In this document: positions 26,185 through 38,000 of the stretch, in pieces
Layout of the letters: the number at the start of each line of letters is the position of its first letter
Numbering within the stretch: the first letter of the stretch is position 1
Assembly: GCA_905221605.1 (NCBI GenBank)
Contig: CAJNDS010000307.1
Location: forward strand, 128,501-169,203
DNA length: 40,703 bases
Reading direction: 5' to 3'
Source: Symbiodinium natans
Taxonomy: Eukaryota; Sar; Dinophyceae; Suessiales; Symbiodiniaceae
Notes under the pieces: generated by a model
What the model was told of the DNA's origin: nothing
The model's database searches: none
Seen by the model: only the letters and a program-made list of their open reading frames with translations
Program-made: the position numbers and the translations under genes

Positions 26185-28002
26185 CTAGGCACAGCCGCTA
26201 GCGCACAAAACGTCTGAAACACTGTTTACACCTCCACAAATCAAAATTTCGCCGCCCTCCTCAGCGGCGACGTGGATGACCCTCGACACCAAGTTGCGTA
26301 CATAAACCCCACTCACAGGCAGCAGCGACTCGTCGACTCTCCCGGTCCAGCGTCCCACGAGCTGGTTGGCACAATCTTCATCTAACCTGCGATCAGGGGT
26401 CTCGTCATCCTCGCTGCCCTCCGAAGACGACACAGCTCCGTCCTCTCCACAGTCATCTTCATCCTCGGGAAAAGGCTGTTCTTCGCCATCAGCCACCCTG
26501 AACTTGCGACCTCTCGGGGCATCAGGATCAAAATCGCCCTTCCGGACCCACAGGAGCATCCTCGACATCTCCCTGAGAGGTTGAGCCTGCGCGTCGGCCT
26601 CATACAAGATCTCGGTTCCTACACCTGCAGCTCTGGACACATGATAGCCCAAAATGCAACGGATATCTCTCGCAAGCCCAAACTGCGACGACCAAGCAAG
26701 AAGTGTACGTTTGCAGGAATGCGTCCCATAACTGCCGTAGGAATCGCTGCCAAAATCGAGCAATGACTTCAGCCACACATTCGCCATATCACACGGCAAA
26801 GGCACCTTAGCCCAAGTCCCGTCTGACCTGGCCAGCGGAAGAAGCGGGCACTCTTGATCTGGGCCTAGACCTTCGGACTCCAAAAGCTCAAACCAAGTCA
26901 CTCCCCATGGACGTTCGTCATCAAGCATCACAACAGGAGCAGCCATGGGCAGCATGCGAGTCTTGCGCTCAAGTGAGGTCGAACTCTTCGTGCGCGACGC
27001 AACAGCAGTGATGTACTTTGCCCCGCGCGGGAGCCTGAGCTCGGTCACCCTCTGGGCGTCCGAGAAGCGGCCCCTGCTGCCTATCATAAAGAGGAAGAAA
27101 CCTGCAGCCACTCTGTCCGCCGTCGAGCGGCGTAACTGACCTGAAAGTATCGCCTCCAGCTTCCTGACTTGTGCGCAAGTGAAGGGGAGTCTTTGCTTCA
27201 ATGGCCTCTTGAGTTGATAGGTCCTCGCAGAAAGGCCCGTGATTCGATGCGAACAAAGGACCTCATCGGCCGAAGGCATCCCCAGAACGAACTTCGCAAA
27301 TGCGACGGAGGAAAGGAAACTGCGAAATGCAGTTGGAGCAGCCGTGGCGCGGTTTGTGTCCATGTACAGGTAAACGGCTGCCTCGACCAAAGGGAACGGT
27401 AGCATATTCCTTCCCCGCGTCCATACCACAAACCGCAAGAGGTGTGAGGCCCTATTATTCACAGTGGCTGTCGCCTTTGCTGAAAGAGCATCTGCGACGC
27501 TATCGGAAAGCGTGCCAACACAGTGACCTGCGACCTTGCCTTGATACCAGTTGCGAGCGACACCAAAAGACATGGGATCACACGCAACAACGGAAATCCA
27601 CTTGCTCACTGCAAGATGCCGCTCCTCGTTCTGCAATTGCAGCCAAGTTTTAGTTTCCAGCTTAGTCTTTACAAATTTGTAAGGGACATTCTGAACAAAA
27701 CACGGCCGTTTAAGCTTCTGCCGAACCGGGGGAGTATCGGCTGGCACGCTCGATGGAGTGGGACTCGCAAAAGTCGGCAACACTGTCGCCAAGGGCTTCA
27801 AGGGCTTGGGCGTGGGATCATAGGCCAAAAGACCCACATCCCAGGGCATTTTCCACAGCGAACGACCCGAAGCCGTGCAAGACAGGACATGCAAAGCTTG
27901 CCGGGTGTCCTGGCTCAAGCTCTCGTGACCTGACAAGGCATGAGACGGGGCAGGAACAGGCTGATCGTCACTCCCCACTTCACTATCATCAGAAACTGGC
28001 AT
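26185..28002 (-). CDS. Tyrosine recombinase of element 2
   Basis: 605 residues from the ATG at 28002, whose A is the last base of the upstream ORF's stop (TGATG). The central helices (about 180-270) fit the core-binding domain. Catalytic residues are visible: GSRGRFSDAQR (Arg 312), SRTKSSTS (Lys 339), YGTHSCKRTLLAW (HxxK, His 428), ILGYHVSR (His 454) and EILYEADAQ (Tyr 467). An acidic tail (PEDEDDCGEDG, SEGSEDDE) and a Cys-containing end follow, as in element 1. Function: integration of the circular DNA form by strand exchange at the TT core. No lesion is visible. Confidence 0.9.
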   Translation of the reverse strand: MPVSDDSEVGSDDQPVPAPSHALSGHESLSQDTRQALHVLSCTASGRSLWKMPWDVGLLAYDPTPKPLKPLATVLPTFASPTPSSVPADTPPVRQKLKRPCFVQNVPYKFVKTKLETKTWLQLQNEERHLAVSKWISVVACDPMSFGVARNWYQGKVAGHCVGTLSDSVADALSAKATATVNNRASHLLRFVVWTRGRNMLPFPLVEAAVYLYMDTNRATAAPTAFRSFLSSVAFAKFVLGMPSADEVLCSHRITGLSARTYQLKRPLKQRLPFTCAQVRKLEAILSGQLRRSTADRVAAGFFLFMIGSRGRFSDAQRVTELRLPRGAKYITAVASRTKSSTSLERKTRMLPMAAPVVMLDDERPWGVTWFELLESEGLGPDQECPLLPLARSDGTWAKVPLPCDMANVWLKSLLDFGSDSYGSYGTHSCKRTLLAWSSQFGLARDIRCILGYHVSRAAGVGTEILYEADAQAQPLREMSRMLLWVRKGDFDPDAPRGRKFRVADGEEQPFPEDEDDCGEDGAVSSSEGSEDDETPDRRLDEDCANQLVGRWTGRVDESLLPVSGVYVRNLVSRVIHVAAEEGGEILICGGVNSVSDVLCASGCA

Positions 28003-28304
28003 CACAGACGCACAGGCAGGGCGTGCAAAAGGCCGCGCAACAGAAAGCTCAAGTGTTGAACCAAGGCCTGCAGAAACTGGCTGATAGCAGCAAGGCGGGT
28101 GGAGTCCTGTTCAAGCTGATCAGCGTTATCCTGCACACGGGACTGCAAGGCGACCACGCGATCCTCAAGGCTGACCAAACGGTGTTGAACACTGCGCAAA
28201 TGACGCCCGAGCAGGGCCACGTCACGGCTCAAGGATGCAAGGCGAACCTCAACAGGCACAGCCTGGGCAGCTGCGGCAGGAGGTTCAGGGGCCTCGAGAT
28301 CCAT
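28002..28304 (-). CDS. Coiled-coil ORF with hydrophobic tail, element 2
   Basis: 100 residues from an ATG at 28304 that sits two nt after an 8-bp hairpin. After an Ala/Pro-rich start, heptad-like segments (VEVRLASLSRDVALLGRHL, VSLEDRVVALQSRVQDNADQ) predict a coiled coil, and the end is hydrophobic (ISQFLQALVQHLSFLLRGLL). It matches the position and build of the 152-residue ORF of element 1. The stop overlaps the recombinase start as TGATG, suggesting coupled termination and reinitiation. Confidence 0.6.
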   Translation of the reverse strand: MDLEAPEPPAAAAQAVPVEVRLASLSRDVALLGRHLRSVQHRLVSLEDRVVALQSRVQDNADQLEQDSTRLAAISQFLQALVQHLSFLLRGLLHALPVRL

Positions 28305-28403
28305 CTGCCGGCCCCGCGGGCCGGCGTGCACGAGCCCTAGCGGCAAACTCGGTTTACGGGGGGACTGAGACCTCTAGCACAGCACTAGTACGGCCCCGAA
28401 CCC
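28305..28403 (-). promoter_or_regulatory. 5' leader of element 2 with start-proximal hairpin
   Basis: Sense-strand blocks GTTCGGG, GCTAGAGGTCTCAG and TTGCCGCTAGGGCTCGTGCA precede a hairpin with an 8-bp GC-only stem and 3-nt loop (28325-28307), then AG-ATGG. Element 1 has the same arrangement with a differently paired stem, which supports a conserved structure. Confidence 0.6.
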
Positions 28404-28627
28404 GAACAAAAATTTTCGCCAGCTTGCTGCGAGCAAGAACCTTGACCCATTCAACATGCAATTCACATGTAAATATTCATGCAACAAATCACATGAGAGT
28501 GCATGCCCGGGTCAGACGAAAATTCCCAGCAGAACAACATGTAGAACATGGACACAAAAATTCTCATCAAAGAATTTTTGAGTTCATCTGGCATAAAACG
28601 CTGTCACACAAGTGTGAAAGCTTGCTT
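28404..28627 (-). repeat. A1 repeat of element 2
   Basis: 224 bp identical by eye to A2 (20120-20343). It forms the 5' outer end; its last two bases TT are the shared core with the target. Confidence 0.95.
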
Positions 28628-28862
28628 GAAGCGCAGGTACGTTTACACAGAGTGTGGGTGGGGTGTGGGGGCGTCTTCGTTGGCCGAGGACCCCCACACC
28701 CCAGTCCACACTCTCCTCGGCAAGACAGCCAAAGCAATCCGTCTCCCCTGCTGATTTCCGAACGAAAACATGTTGATGTACTCAAAATCACGAACTTCAT
28801 CATCATCACAACATGCTCCTGCTTGTTCACGAACCCGCATGTACAGCGGTGTGCCACACACA
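28628..28862. repeat. Duplicated segment, copy 1 right arm
   Basis: The stretch matches 40297-40528 with no difference I could see and continues the target that element 2 interrupted. It contains an imperfect foldback (CCGAGGA...TCCTCGG). It ends in a short CA run where copy 2 expands into a long microsatellite. Confidence 0.9.
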
Positions 28863-29228
28863 CCCCTTTCGGGGCGTTGTCTGCGCGTTCAATCACACAG
28901 GAAATCCAGGTCCACGTACTTGTCGAGGTTTCCCTGCTGTTCTGTCGTGGATGTCGTACTGCTGCTGGAAGACGTGGTCACACTCTCCAAGCTTTGGTTG
29001 CCTCAAGGACTGCAAGCTGCCAGGCAAACGTCACGAAGCTCAAGGACTGCAAGCTGCCAGGCAAACGTCACATTGTCCAAACTCTGGTTGCAAGCGTACC
29101 CAAAGCTCGCAAACGTCACACAAGCCATATGGCCACATGGGCATCACATTGATGCTCTTCCGGGGAATGTCATGCTCCAGCAAGACACCAAAGGCGAACA
29201 CCGTGGCGATGTGGTAGAAGATGACGTC

Positions 29229-31300
29229 ACATTCTCCAAGCTCTGGTTGTAAGCATGCCCGAAGCTCAAGGACTGCAAGCTGCCAGGCAAACGTCACGCA
29301 ACTCAGGGACTGCAAGCTGCCAGGCAGACGTCACATTCAGGTCCAAGGTGTTGGGCAACTGGATCTCCGCCAAGCTGCTAGGCAAACGTAAGCTCTGATT
29401 GTAAGCGTACCCGGAACTCAAGGACTGCAAGCTGCCGGGCAAGCGCCATACTGTCCAAGCTTTGGTTGTAAGCGTACCCGAAGCTCAAGGACTGCAAGCT
29501 GCCAGGCAAACGTCACGAATCTCAAGGACTGCAAGCTGCCAGGCAAACGTCACACTCTTCAAGCTCTGGTTGCCTCAAGGACTGCAAGCTGCCAGGCAAA
29601 CGTCACGAAGCTCAAGGACTGCAAGCTGCCAGGCAAACGTCACATTGCCCAAACTCTGGTTGCAAGCGTACCCGAAGCTCACGGACTGCAGGCAAACGTC
29701 ACACAAGCCATATGGGCATCACATTGATGCTCTTCCGGGGAATGTCATGCTCCAGCAAGACACCAAAGTCGAACACCGTGGCGATGTGGTAGAAGATGAC
29801 TTAGGGTTTAGGGTTAGAAAACGCAACTGAATGGAGTGCAACGTGAGACATCAAATGTCAACCTCACATGCCCCATGTCATGAGTCATGTGCGCATTCAT
29901 GCTTCAAATGTTCTTGCCAGGCAAACGTCACATTCTCCAAGCTCTGGTTGTAAGCATGCCCGAAGCTCAAGTACTGCAAGCTGCCAGGCAAACGTCACGC
30001 AACTCAGGGACTGCAAGCTGCCATGCAAACGTCACATTCAGGTCCAAGGTGTTGGGCAACTGGATCTCCGCCAAGCTGCCAGGCAAACGTAAGCTCTGAT
30101 TGTAAGTGCACCCGGAACTCAAGGACTGCAAGCTGCCGGGCAAGCGCCATACTCTCCAAGCTTTGGTTGTAAGCGTACCCGAAGCTCAGGGACTGCAAGC
30201 TGCCAGGCAAACGTCACGAATCTCAAGGACTGCAAGCTGCCAGGCAAACGTCACACTCTTCAAGCTCTGGTTGCCTCAAGGACTGCAAGCTGCCAGGCAA
30301 ACGTCACGAAGCTCAAGGACTGCAAGCTGCCAGGCAAACGTCACATTGTCCAAACTCTGGTTGCAAGTGTACCCGAAGCTCACGGACTGCAGGCAAACGT
30401 CACACAAGCCATATGGGCATCACATTGATGCTCTTCCGGGGAATGTCATGCTCCAGCAAGACACCAAAGTTGAACACCGTGGCGATGTGGTAGAAGATGA
30501 CTTAGGGTCTAGGGTTAGAAAACGCAACTGAATGGAGTGCAACATGAGACATCAAATGTCAACCTCGCATGCCCCATGTCATGAGTCATGTGCTCATTCA
30601 TGCTTCAAATGTTCTTGCCAGGCAAACGTCACATTCTCCAAGCTCTGGTTGTAAGCATGCCCGAAGCTCAAGTACTGCAAGCTGCCAGGCAAACGTCACG
30701 CAACTCAGGGACTGCAAGCTGCCATGCAAACGTCACATTCAGGTCCAAGGTGTTGGGCAACTGGATCTCCGCCAAGCTGCCAGGCAAACGTAAGCTCTGA
30801 TTGTAAGTGCACCCGGAACTCAAGGACTGCAAGCTGCCGGGCATGTGCGCATTCATGCTTCAAATGTTCCTGCCAGGCAAACGTCACATTCTCCAAGCTC
30901 TGGTTGTAAGCGTGCCCGAAGCTCAAGGACTGCAAGCTGCCAGGCAAACGTCACGCAACTCAGGGACTGCAAGCTGCCAGGCAAACGTCACATTCAGGTC
31001 CAAGGTGTTGGGCAACTGGGTCTCCGCCAAGCTGCCAGGCAAACGTAAGCTCTGATTGTAAGCGCACCCGGAACTCAAGGACTGCAAGCTGCCGGGCAAG
31101 CGCCATACTCTCCAAGCTTTGGTTGTAAGCGTACCCGAAGCTCAAGGACTACAAGCTGCCAGGCAAACGTCACGAATCTCAAGGACTGCAAGCTGCCAGG
31201 CAAACGTCACACTCTCCAAGCTCTAGTTGCCTCAAGGACTGCAAGCTGCCAGGCAAACTTCACATTCTCCAAGCTCTGGTTGTAAGCGTACCCGAAGCAG
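29229..31300. repeat. Higher-order repeat of about 701 bp inside the LRR array
   Basis: ATTCTCCAAGCTCTGGTTGTAAGCATGCCC recurs at about 29229, 29931 and 30632, so the period is about 701 bp; a third copy is shortened near 30840. Each of the first two complete periods contains a unique insert with a telomere-like stretch and CATGTCATGAGTCATGTG. Part of this repeat type reappears at 38221-38530, after the 2.31-kb repeats. Confidence 0.75.
29801..29817. repeat. Interstitial telomere-like motif
   Basis: TTAGGGTTTAGGGTTAG, that is two and a half units of the TTTAGGG telomere type, sits in the 701-bp higher-order repeat. A second copy with one change is at 30502-30518. Confidence 0.7.
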
Positions 31301-31650
31301 ACCATCAACCTTTTGTTGGCGTAGTAGCGCAACGTCATCATGAGGTATGTTAGGAAGAAGAAACTCTGTTGGAAGTGGACCACATGTGAAACATGATGAC
31401 ACGCAAACGAGCTCAGACATGCATGTTTCAAATAATGAAATGTTAACATGATGGATGAAGGAAGTCGACTCGCAGTTGGTCTCAATTCTTTTGCTCGCTC
31501 CAAGCCAAGCGTCAGAGGTAGGTGAGATAGAACAGGACTCGTTTTTGGTGAAATTGAAAACAAAATGACCAAAGAGGAAACCGGTACTGCTTGCGTGTGT
31601 GGTGCCGATCTGCGTGGTCATCTTGGCGTGGTGCTGTTGGCTTGAATTCT
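31299..31650. other. Unique insert within the LRR array
   Basis: About 350 bp without LRR units, present once. The composition differs from the array (more A/T, ATGATG and GAAATG words). No terminal repeats or target duplication were seen, and intron borders on the minus strand are not obvious. It may be an old intron or a small insertion. Confidence 0.5.
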
Positions 31651-32074
31651 AAGCTCTGGTTGCAAGCGTAGCCGAAGCTCAAGGACTACAAGCTGTCAAG
31701 CTGCCAGGCAAACGTCACGAAGCTCAAGGGCTGCAAGTTGTCTAGCAAACGTCACATTCTTCGAGTTCTGGGTACAAGCGTACCCGAAGCTCAAGGACTG
31801 CAAACTGTCAGGCAAACGTCACATGCTCCAAGCTCTGGTTGTAAGCGTACCCGAATCCCAAGGACTTTAAGCTGCCAGGCCAAGGTCACACTCTCCAGTT
31901 CAAGCTCTGGATGAACGCGTACCCGAAGCTCAAGGACTGCAAGCTGCCAGGCTGCCACTACGTCAGCCACTGGTGAAAAGCGCTCTGGGTAGGTGAGGGA
32001 CTGGGGCAGGGACAAGCTGCGCATGAACGCGTGATATGCATGATCAAAATCGCACTTCACTTCATGACGCTGGG

Positions 32075-35000
32075 TTTAGGGAGGAAGGGGGTGGGGATCG
32101 TCACTGCTCAACATAGGCACGTGCTGACTACGCCCGCGTGGTCCATGGTCATGCCGGTGGCGTAGTCCTGTGGTGGTACTTGTCGATTAAGAATTCGGAT
32201 ACCATCTCTGAAATTGGCTGGCGTGTTCTTGCGAAGAGGTTGGAGGGGAAAGGGTGTGGGGCACGGTCGGCCTGCACCGCCTTGTTGAACGCCGTCTGCG
32301 TCAAACGTCACGAAGCTCAAGGACTGCAAGCTGCCAGGCGAACGTCACATTGTCCAAGCTCCGGTTGTGAGCGCGCCCGAATCTCAATGACTGCAAGCTG
32401 CCAGGCCAACGTCACACTCTCCAATCCAAGTTCTGGTTGTAAGCGTACCCGAAGCGCAAAGACTGCAAGATACCAGGCAAACGTGACGAAGCTCAAGGAC
32501 TGCAAGCTGCCAGGCAAACGTCACATTCTCCAAGCTCTGGTTGTAAGCGTACCTGAAGCTCAAGGATTGCAAGCACATTGTCGAAGCTCTGGTTGTAAGC
32601 GAAAACGAAGCTCAAGGTCTGCAAGCTGCCAGGCAAACGTCACGTTCTCCAAGCTCTGGTCGTAAGCGTGCCCGAAGCGGCAAGCTGCCAGGCAAGCATC
32701 GCACTGTCCAAGCTCTGGTTGTAGGCGTACCCTAATCTCAAGGACTACGAGCCGCCAGGCAAACGTCACGAAGCTCAAGGACTGCAAGTTGCCAGGCAAA
32801 CGTCACGTTGTCCAAATTCTGGTTGTAGGCATACCCGAAATTCACGGACTGCAAATTGCCAGGTAAACGTCACACAAGGACTGTAAGCTGCCAGGCAAAC
32901 GTCATTTTCTCCAAGCTCTGGTTGTAAGCGTACTAGATGCTCAAGGACCGCAAGCTGCCAGGCAAACGTCACATTCTCCAAGCTCTGGTTGAAAGCGTAC
33001 CAGAAGCTCAAGGACTGCAAGCTGCCAGGCAAACGTCACAAACTCCCAGCTCTGGTTGTAAGCGTGCCCGAAGCTCAAGGATTGCAAGCTGCCAGGCAAA
33101 CGTCACGAAGTTCAAGGACTGCAAGCTGTCATGCAAACGTCACATCATCCAAGCTCTGGTTGTAAGCGTGCCCGAAGCTCAAGGATTGCAAGCTGCCAGG
33201 CAAACGTCACGAAGCTCAAGGACTGCAGGCTGTCAGGCAAACGTCACATCATCCAAGCTCTGGTTGTAAGTGTACCCGAAGCTCAAGGACTGCAAGGTGC
33301 CAGGCAAACGTCACACTCTCCAAGCTCTGGTCGCAAACGTATCCGAAGCTCGAGGATTGCAAGCCGCCATGCGAACATCACGAAGCTCAAGGACTGCAAG
33401 TTGCCAGGCGAACGTCACATTCTCCAAGTTCTTGTAGGTGCACCCGAAGCTCAAGGACTGCAAGCTGTTTTGAAAAGCGGACGTGGTGGGGGAAAGGGGG
33501 TGGGATAGGGTCTCAGAAATTGACGGGCATGTTCCTGTGACGTGGTGGGGGGAAAGGGTGTGGGGTAGGTGTGGTTGCAAGCGTGCCGGTTGTAAGCGTA
33601 CCCGAAGCTCAAGGACTGCAAGCTACCAGGCAAACGTGACGAAACTCAAGGACTGCAAGCTGCCAAGCAAACGTCACATTCTCCGAGCTCTGGTTGTAAG
33701 CGTACCCGAAGCTCAAGGATTGCAAGCACATTGTCGAAGCTCTGGTTGTAAGCGTAAACGGAGCTCAAGGACTGCAAGCTGCCAGGCAAACGTCACGTTC
33801 TCCAAGCTGTGGTTGTAAGCGTGCCCGAAGCGGCAAGCTGCCAGGCAAAACATCGCACTGTCTAAGCTCTGGTTGTAGGCGTACCCTAATCAGGCAAACG
33901 TCACATTCTCGAAGCTCTGGTTGCAAGCGCACCCGAAGTTCAAGGACTGCAAGTTGCCAGGCAAACGTCACACTTTCCATGCTCTGGTTGTAAGCGTGCC
34001 CGGAGCTCAAGGATTGTAAGTGGCCAGGCAAACGTCACGAAGCTCAAGGGCTGCAAGTTGTCTAGCAAACGTCACATTCTTCGAGTTCTGGGTATAAGCG
34101 TACCCGAAGCTCAAGGACTGCAAACTGTCAGGCAAACGTCACATGCTCCAAGCTCTGGTTGTAAGCGTACCCGAATCCCAAGGACTGTAAGCTGCCAGGC
34201 CAACGTCACACTCTCCAGTTCAAGCTCTGGTTGTAAGCGTACCCGAAGCTCAAGGACTGCAAGCTGCCAGGCTGCCACTACGTCAGCCACTGGTGAAAAG
34301 CGCTCTGGGTAGGTGAGGGACTGGGGTAGGGACAAGCTGCGTGATATGCATGATCAAAATCGCACTTCACTGCATGACGCTGAGTTTAGGGAGGAAGGGG
34401 GTGGGGATCGTCACTGCTCAACATAGGCACGTGCTGACTACGCCCGCGTGGTCCATGGTCATGCCGGTGGCGTAGTCCTGTGGTGGTACTTGTCGATTCG
34501 GATACCATTTCTGAAATTGGCTGGCGTGTTCTTGCGAAGAGGTTGGAGGGGAAAGGGTGTGGGGCACGGTCGGCCTGCACCGCCTTGTTGAACGCCGTCT
34601 GCGTCAAACGTCACGAAGCTCAAGGACTGCAAGCTGCCAGGCGAACGTCACATTGTCCAAGCTCCGGTTGTGAGCGCACCCGAATCTCAATGACTGCAAG
34701 CTGCCAGGCCAACGTCACACTCTCCAATCCAAGTTCTGGTTGTAAGCGTACCCGAAGCTCAAGGACTGCAAGCTACCAGGCAAACGTGACGAAGCTCAAG
34801 GACTGCAAGCTGCCAGGCAAACGTCACATTCTCCAAGCTCTGGTTGTAAGCGTACCTGAAGCTCAAGGATTGCAAGCACATTGTCGAAGCTCTGGTTGTA
34901 AGCGAAAACGAAGCTCAAGGACTGCAAGCTGCCGGGCAAACGTCACGTTCTCCAAGCTCTGGTTGTAAGCGTGCCCGAAGCGGCAAGCTGCCAGGCAAGC

Positions 35001-38000
35001 ATCGCACTGTCCAAGCTCTGGTTGTAGGTGTACCCTAATCTCAAGGACTACGAGCCGCCAGGCAAACGTCACGAAGCTCAAGGACTGCAAGTTGCCAGGC
35101 AAACGTCACATTGTCCAAATTCTGGTTGTAGGCATACCCGAAATTCACGGACTGCAAACTGCCAGGTAAACGTCACACAAGGACTGCAAGCTGCCAGGCA
35201 AACGTCATATTCTCCAAGCTCTGGTTGTAAGCGTACTAGATGCTCAAGGACCGCAAGCTGCCAGGCAAACGTCACATTCTCCAAGCTCTGGTTGCAAGCG
35301 TACCAGAAGCTCAAGGACTGCAAGCTGCCAGGCAAACGTCACAAACTCCCAGCTCTGGTTGTAAGCGTGCCCGAAGCTCAAGGATTGCAAGCTGCCAGGC
35401 AAACGTCACGAAGTTCAAGGACTGCAAGCTGTCATGCAAACGTCACATCATCCAAGCTCTGGTTGTAAGCGTGCCCGAAGCTCAAGGATTGCAAGCTGCC
35501 AGGCAAACGTCACGAAGCTCAAGGACTGCAGGCTGTCAGGCAAACGTCACATCATCCAAGCTTTGGTTGTAAGTGTACCCGAAGCTCAAGGACTGCAAGG
35601 TGCCAGGCAAACGTCACACTCTCCGAGCTCTGGTCGCAAACGTATCCGAAGCTCGAGGATTGCAAGCCGCCATGCGAACATCACGAAGCTCAAGGACTGC
35701 AAGTTGCCAGGCGAACGTCACATTCTCCAAGTTCTGGTTGTAGGTGCACCCGAAGCTCAAGGACTGCAAGCTGTTTTGAAAAGCGGACGTGGTGGGGGAA
35801 AGGGGGTGGGGTAGGGTCTCAGAAATTGACGGGCATGTTCCTGTGACGTGGTGGGGGGAAAGGGTGTGGGGTAGGTGTGGTTGCAAGCGTGCCGGTTGTA
35901 AGCGTACCCGAAGCTCAAGGACTGCAAGCTACCAGGCAAACGTGACGAAACTCAAGGACTGCAAGCTGCCAGGCAAACGTCACATTCTCCGAGCTCTGGT
36001 TGTAAGCGTACCCGAAGCTCAAGGATTGCAAGCACATTGTCGAAGCTCTGGTTGTAAGCGTAAACGGAGCTCAAGGACTGCAAGCTGCCAGGCAAACGTC
36101 ACGTTCTCCAAGCTGTGGTTGTAAGCGTGCCCGAAGCGGCAAGCTGCCAGGCAAAACATCGCACTGTCTAAGCTCTGGTTGTAGGCGTACCCTAATCAGG
36201 CAAACGTCACATTCTCGAAGCTCTGGTTGCAAGCGCACCCGAAGTTCAAGGACTGCAAGTTGCCAGGCAAACGTCACACTTTCCATGCTCTGGTTGTAAG
36301 CGTGCCCGGAGCTCAAGGATTGTAAGTGGCCAGGCAAACGTCACGAAGCTCAAGGGCTGCAAGTTGTCTAGCAAACGTCACATTCTTCGAGTTCTGGGTA
36401 TAAGCGTACCCGAAGCTCAAGGACTGCAAACTGTCAGGCAAACGTCACATGCTCCAAGCTCTGGTTGTAAGCGTACCCGAATCCCAAGGACTGTAAGCTG
36501 CCAGGCCAACGTCACACTCTCCAGTTCAAGCTCTGGTTGTAAGCGTACCCGAAGCTCAAGGACTGCAAGCTGCCAGGCTGCCACTACGTCAGCCACTGGT
36601 GAAAAGCGCTCTGGGTAGGTGAGGGACTGGGGTAGGGACAAGCTGCGCATGAACGCGTGATATGCATGATCAAAATCGCACTTCACTGCATGACGCTGAG
36701 TTTAGGGAGGGAGGGGGTGGGGATCGTCACTGCTCAACATAGGCACGTGCTGACTACGCCCGCGTGGTCCATGGTCATGCCGGTGGCGTAGTCCTGTGGT
36801 GGTACTTGTCGATTCGGATACCATTTCTGAAATTGGCTGGCGTGTTCTTGCGAAGAGGTTGGAGGGGAAAGGGTGTGGGGCACGGTCGGCCTGCACCGCC
36901 TTGTTGATTGCCGTCTGCGTCAAACGTCACGAAGCTCAAGGACTGCAAGCTGCCAGGCGAACGTCACATTGTCCAAGCTCCGGTTGTGAGCGCACCCGAA
37001 TCTCAATGACTGCAAGCTGCCAGGCCAACGTCACACTCTCCAATCCAAGTTCTGGTTGTAAGCGTACCCGAAGCTCAAGGACTGCAAGCTACCAGGCAAA
37101 CGTGACGAAGCTCAAGGACTGCAAGCTGCCAGGCAAACGTCACATTCTCCAAGCTCTGGTTGTAAGCGTACCTGAAGCTCAAGGATTGCAAGCACATTGT
37201 CGAAGCTCTGGTTGTAAGCGAAAACGAAGCTCAAGGACTGCAAGCTGCCGGGCAAACGTCACGTTCTCCAAGCTCTGGTTGTAAGCGTGCCCGAAGCGGC
37301 AAGCTGCCAGGCAAGCATCGCACTGTCCAAGCTCTGGTTGTAGGTGTACCCTAATCTCAAGGACTACGAGCCGCCAGGCAAACGTTACGAAGCTCAAGGA
37401 CTGCAAGTTGCCAGGCAAACGTCACATTGTCCAAATTCTGGTTGTAGGCATACCCGAAATTCACGGACTGCAAACTGCCAGGTAAACGTCACACAAGGAC
37501 TGCAAGCTGCCAGGCAAACGTCATATTCTCCAAGCTCTGGTTGTAAGCGTACTAGATGCTCAAGGACCGCAAGCTGCCAGGCAAACGTCACATTCTCCAA
37601 GCTCTGGTTGCAAGCGTACCAGAAGCTCAAGGACTGCAAGCTGCCAGGCAAACGTCACAAACTCCCAGCTCTGGTTGTAAGCGTGCCCGAAGCTCAAGGA
37701 TTGCAAGCTGCCAGGCAAACGTCACGAAGTTCAAGGACTGCAAGCTGTCATGCAAACGTCACATCATCCAAGCTCTGGTTGTAAGCGTGCCCGAAGCTCA
37801 AGGATTGCAAGCTGCCAGGCAAACGTCACGAAGCTCAAGGACTGCAGGCTGTCAGGCAAACGTCACATCATCCAAGCTTTGGTTGTAAGTGTACCCGAAG
37901 CTCATGGACTGCAAGGTGCCAGGCAAACGTCACACTCTCCAAGCTCTGGTCGCAAACGTATCCGAAGCTCGAGGATTGCAAGCCGCCATGCGAACATCAC

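Larger units (their letters stand above)
19878..28627 (-). mobile_element. Element 2: complete YR retrotransposon with split direct repeats
   Basis: Coding order on the minus strand is A1 (28627-28404), leader, coiled-coil ORF, tyrosine recombinase, gag, pol, B1 (20568-20342), A2 (20343-20120), B2 (20104-19878). The A copies and the B copies each look identical, so insertion is very recent. The same target without the element exists at 40295-40296, giving exact ends: left flank GAAATG-TT-ATGCC, right flank GCTTGC-TT-GAAGCG, empty site GAAATG-TT-GAAGCG, internal A2/B1 junction GCTTGC-TT-ATGCC. This is what site-specific recombination of a circle at TT would leave. Pol is in three ORFs and the methyltransferase is truncated. 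Confidence 0.9.
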
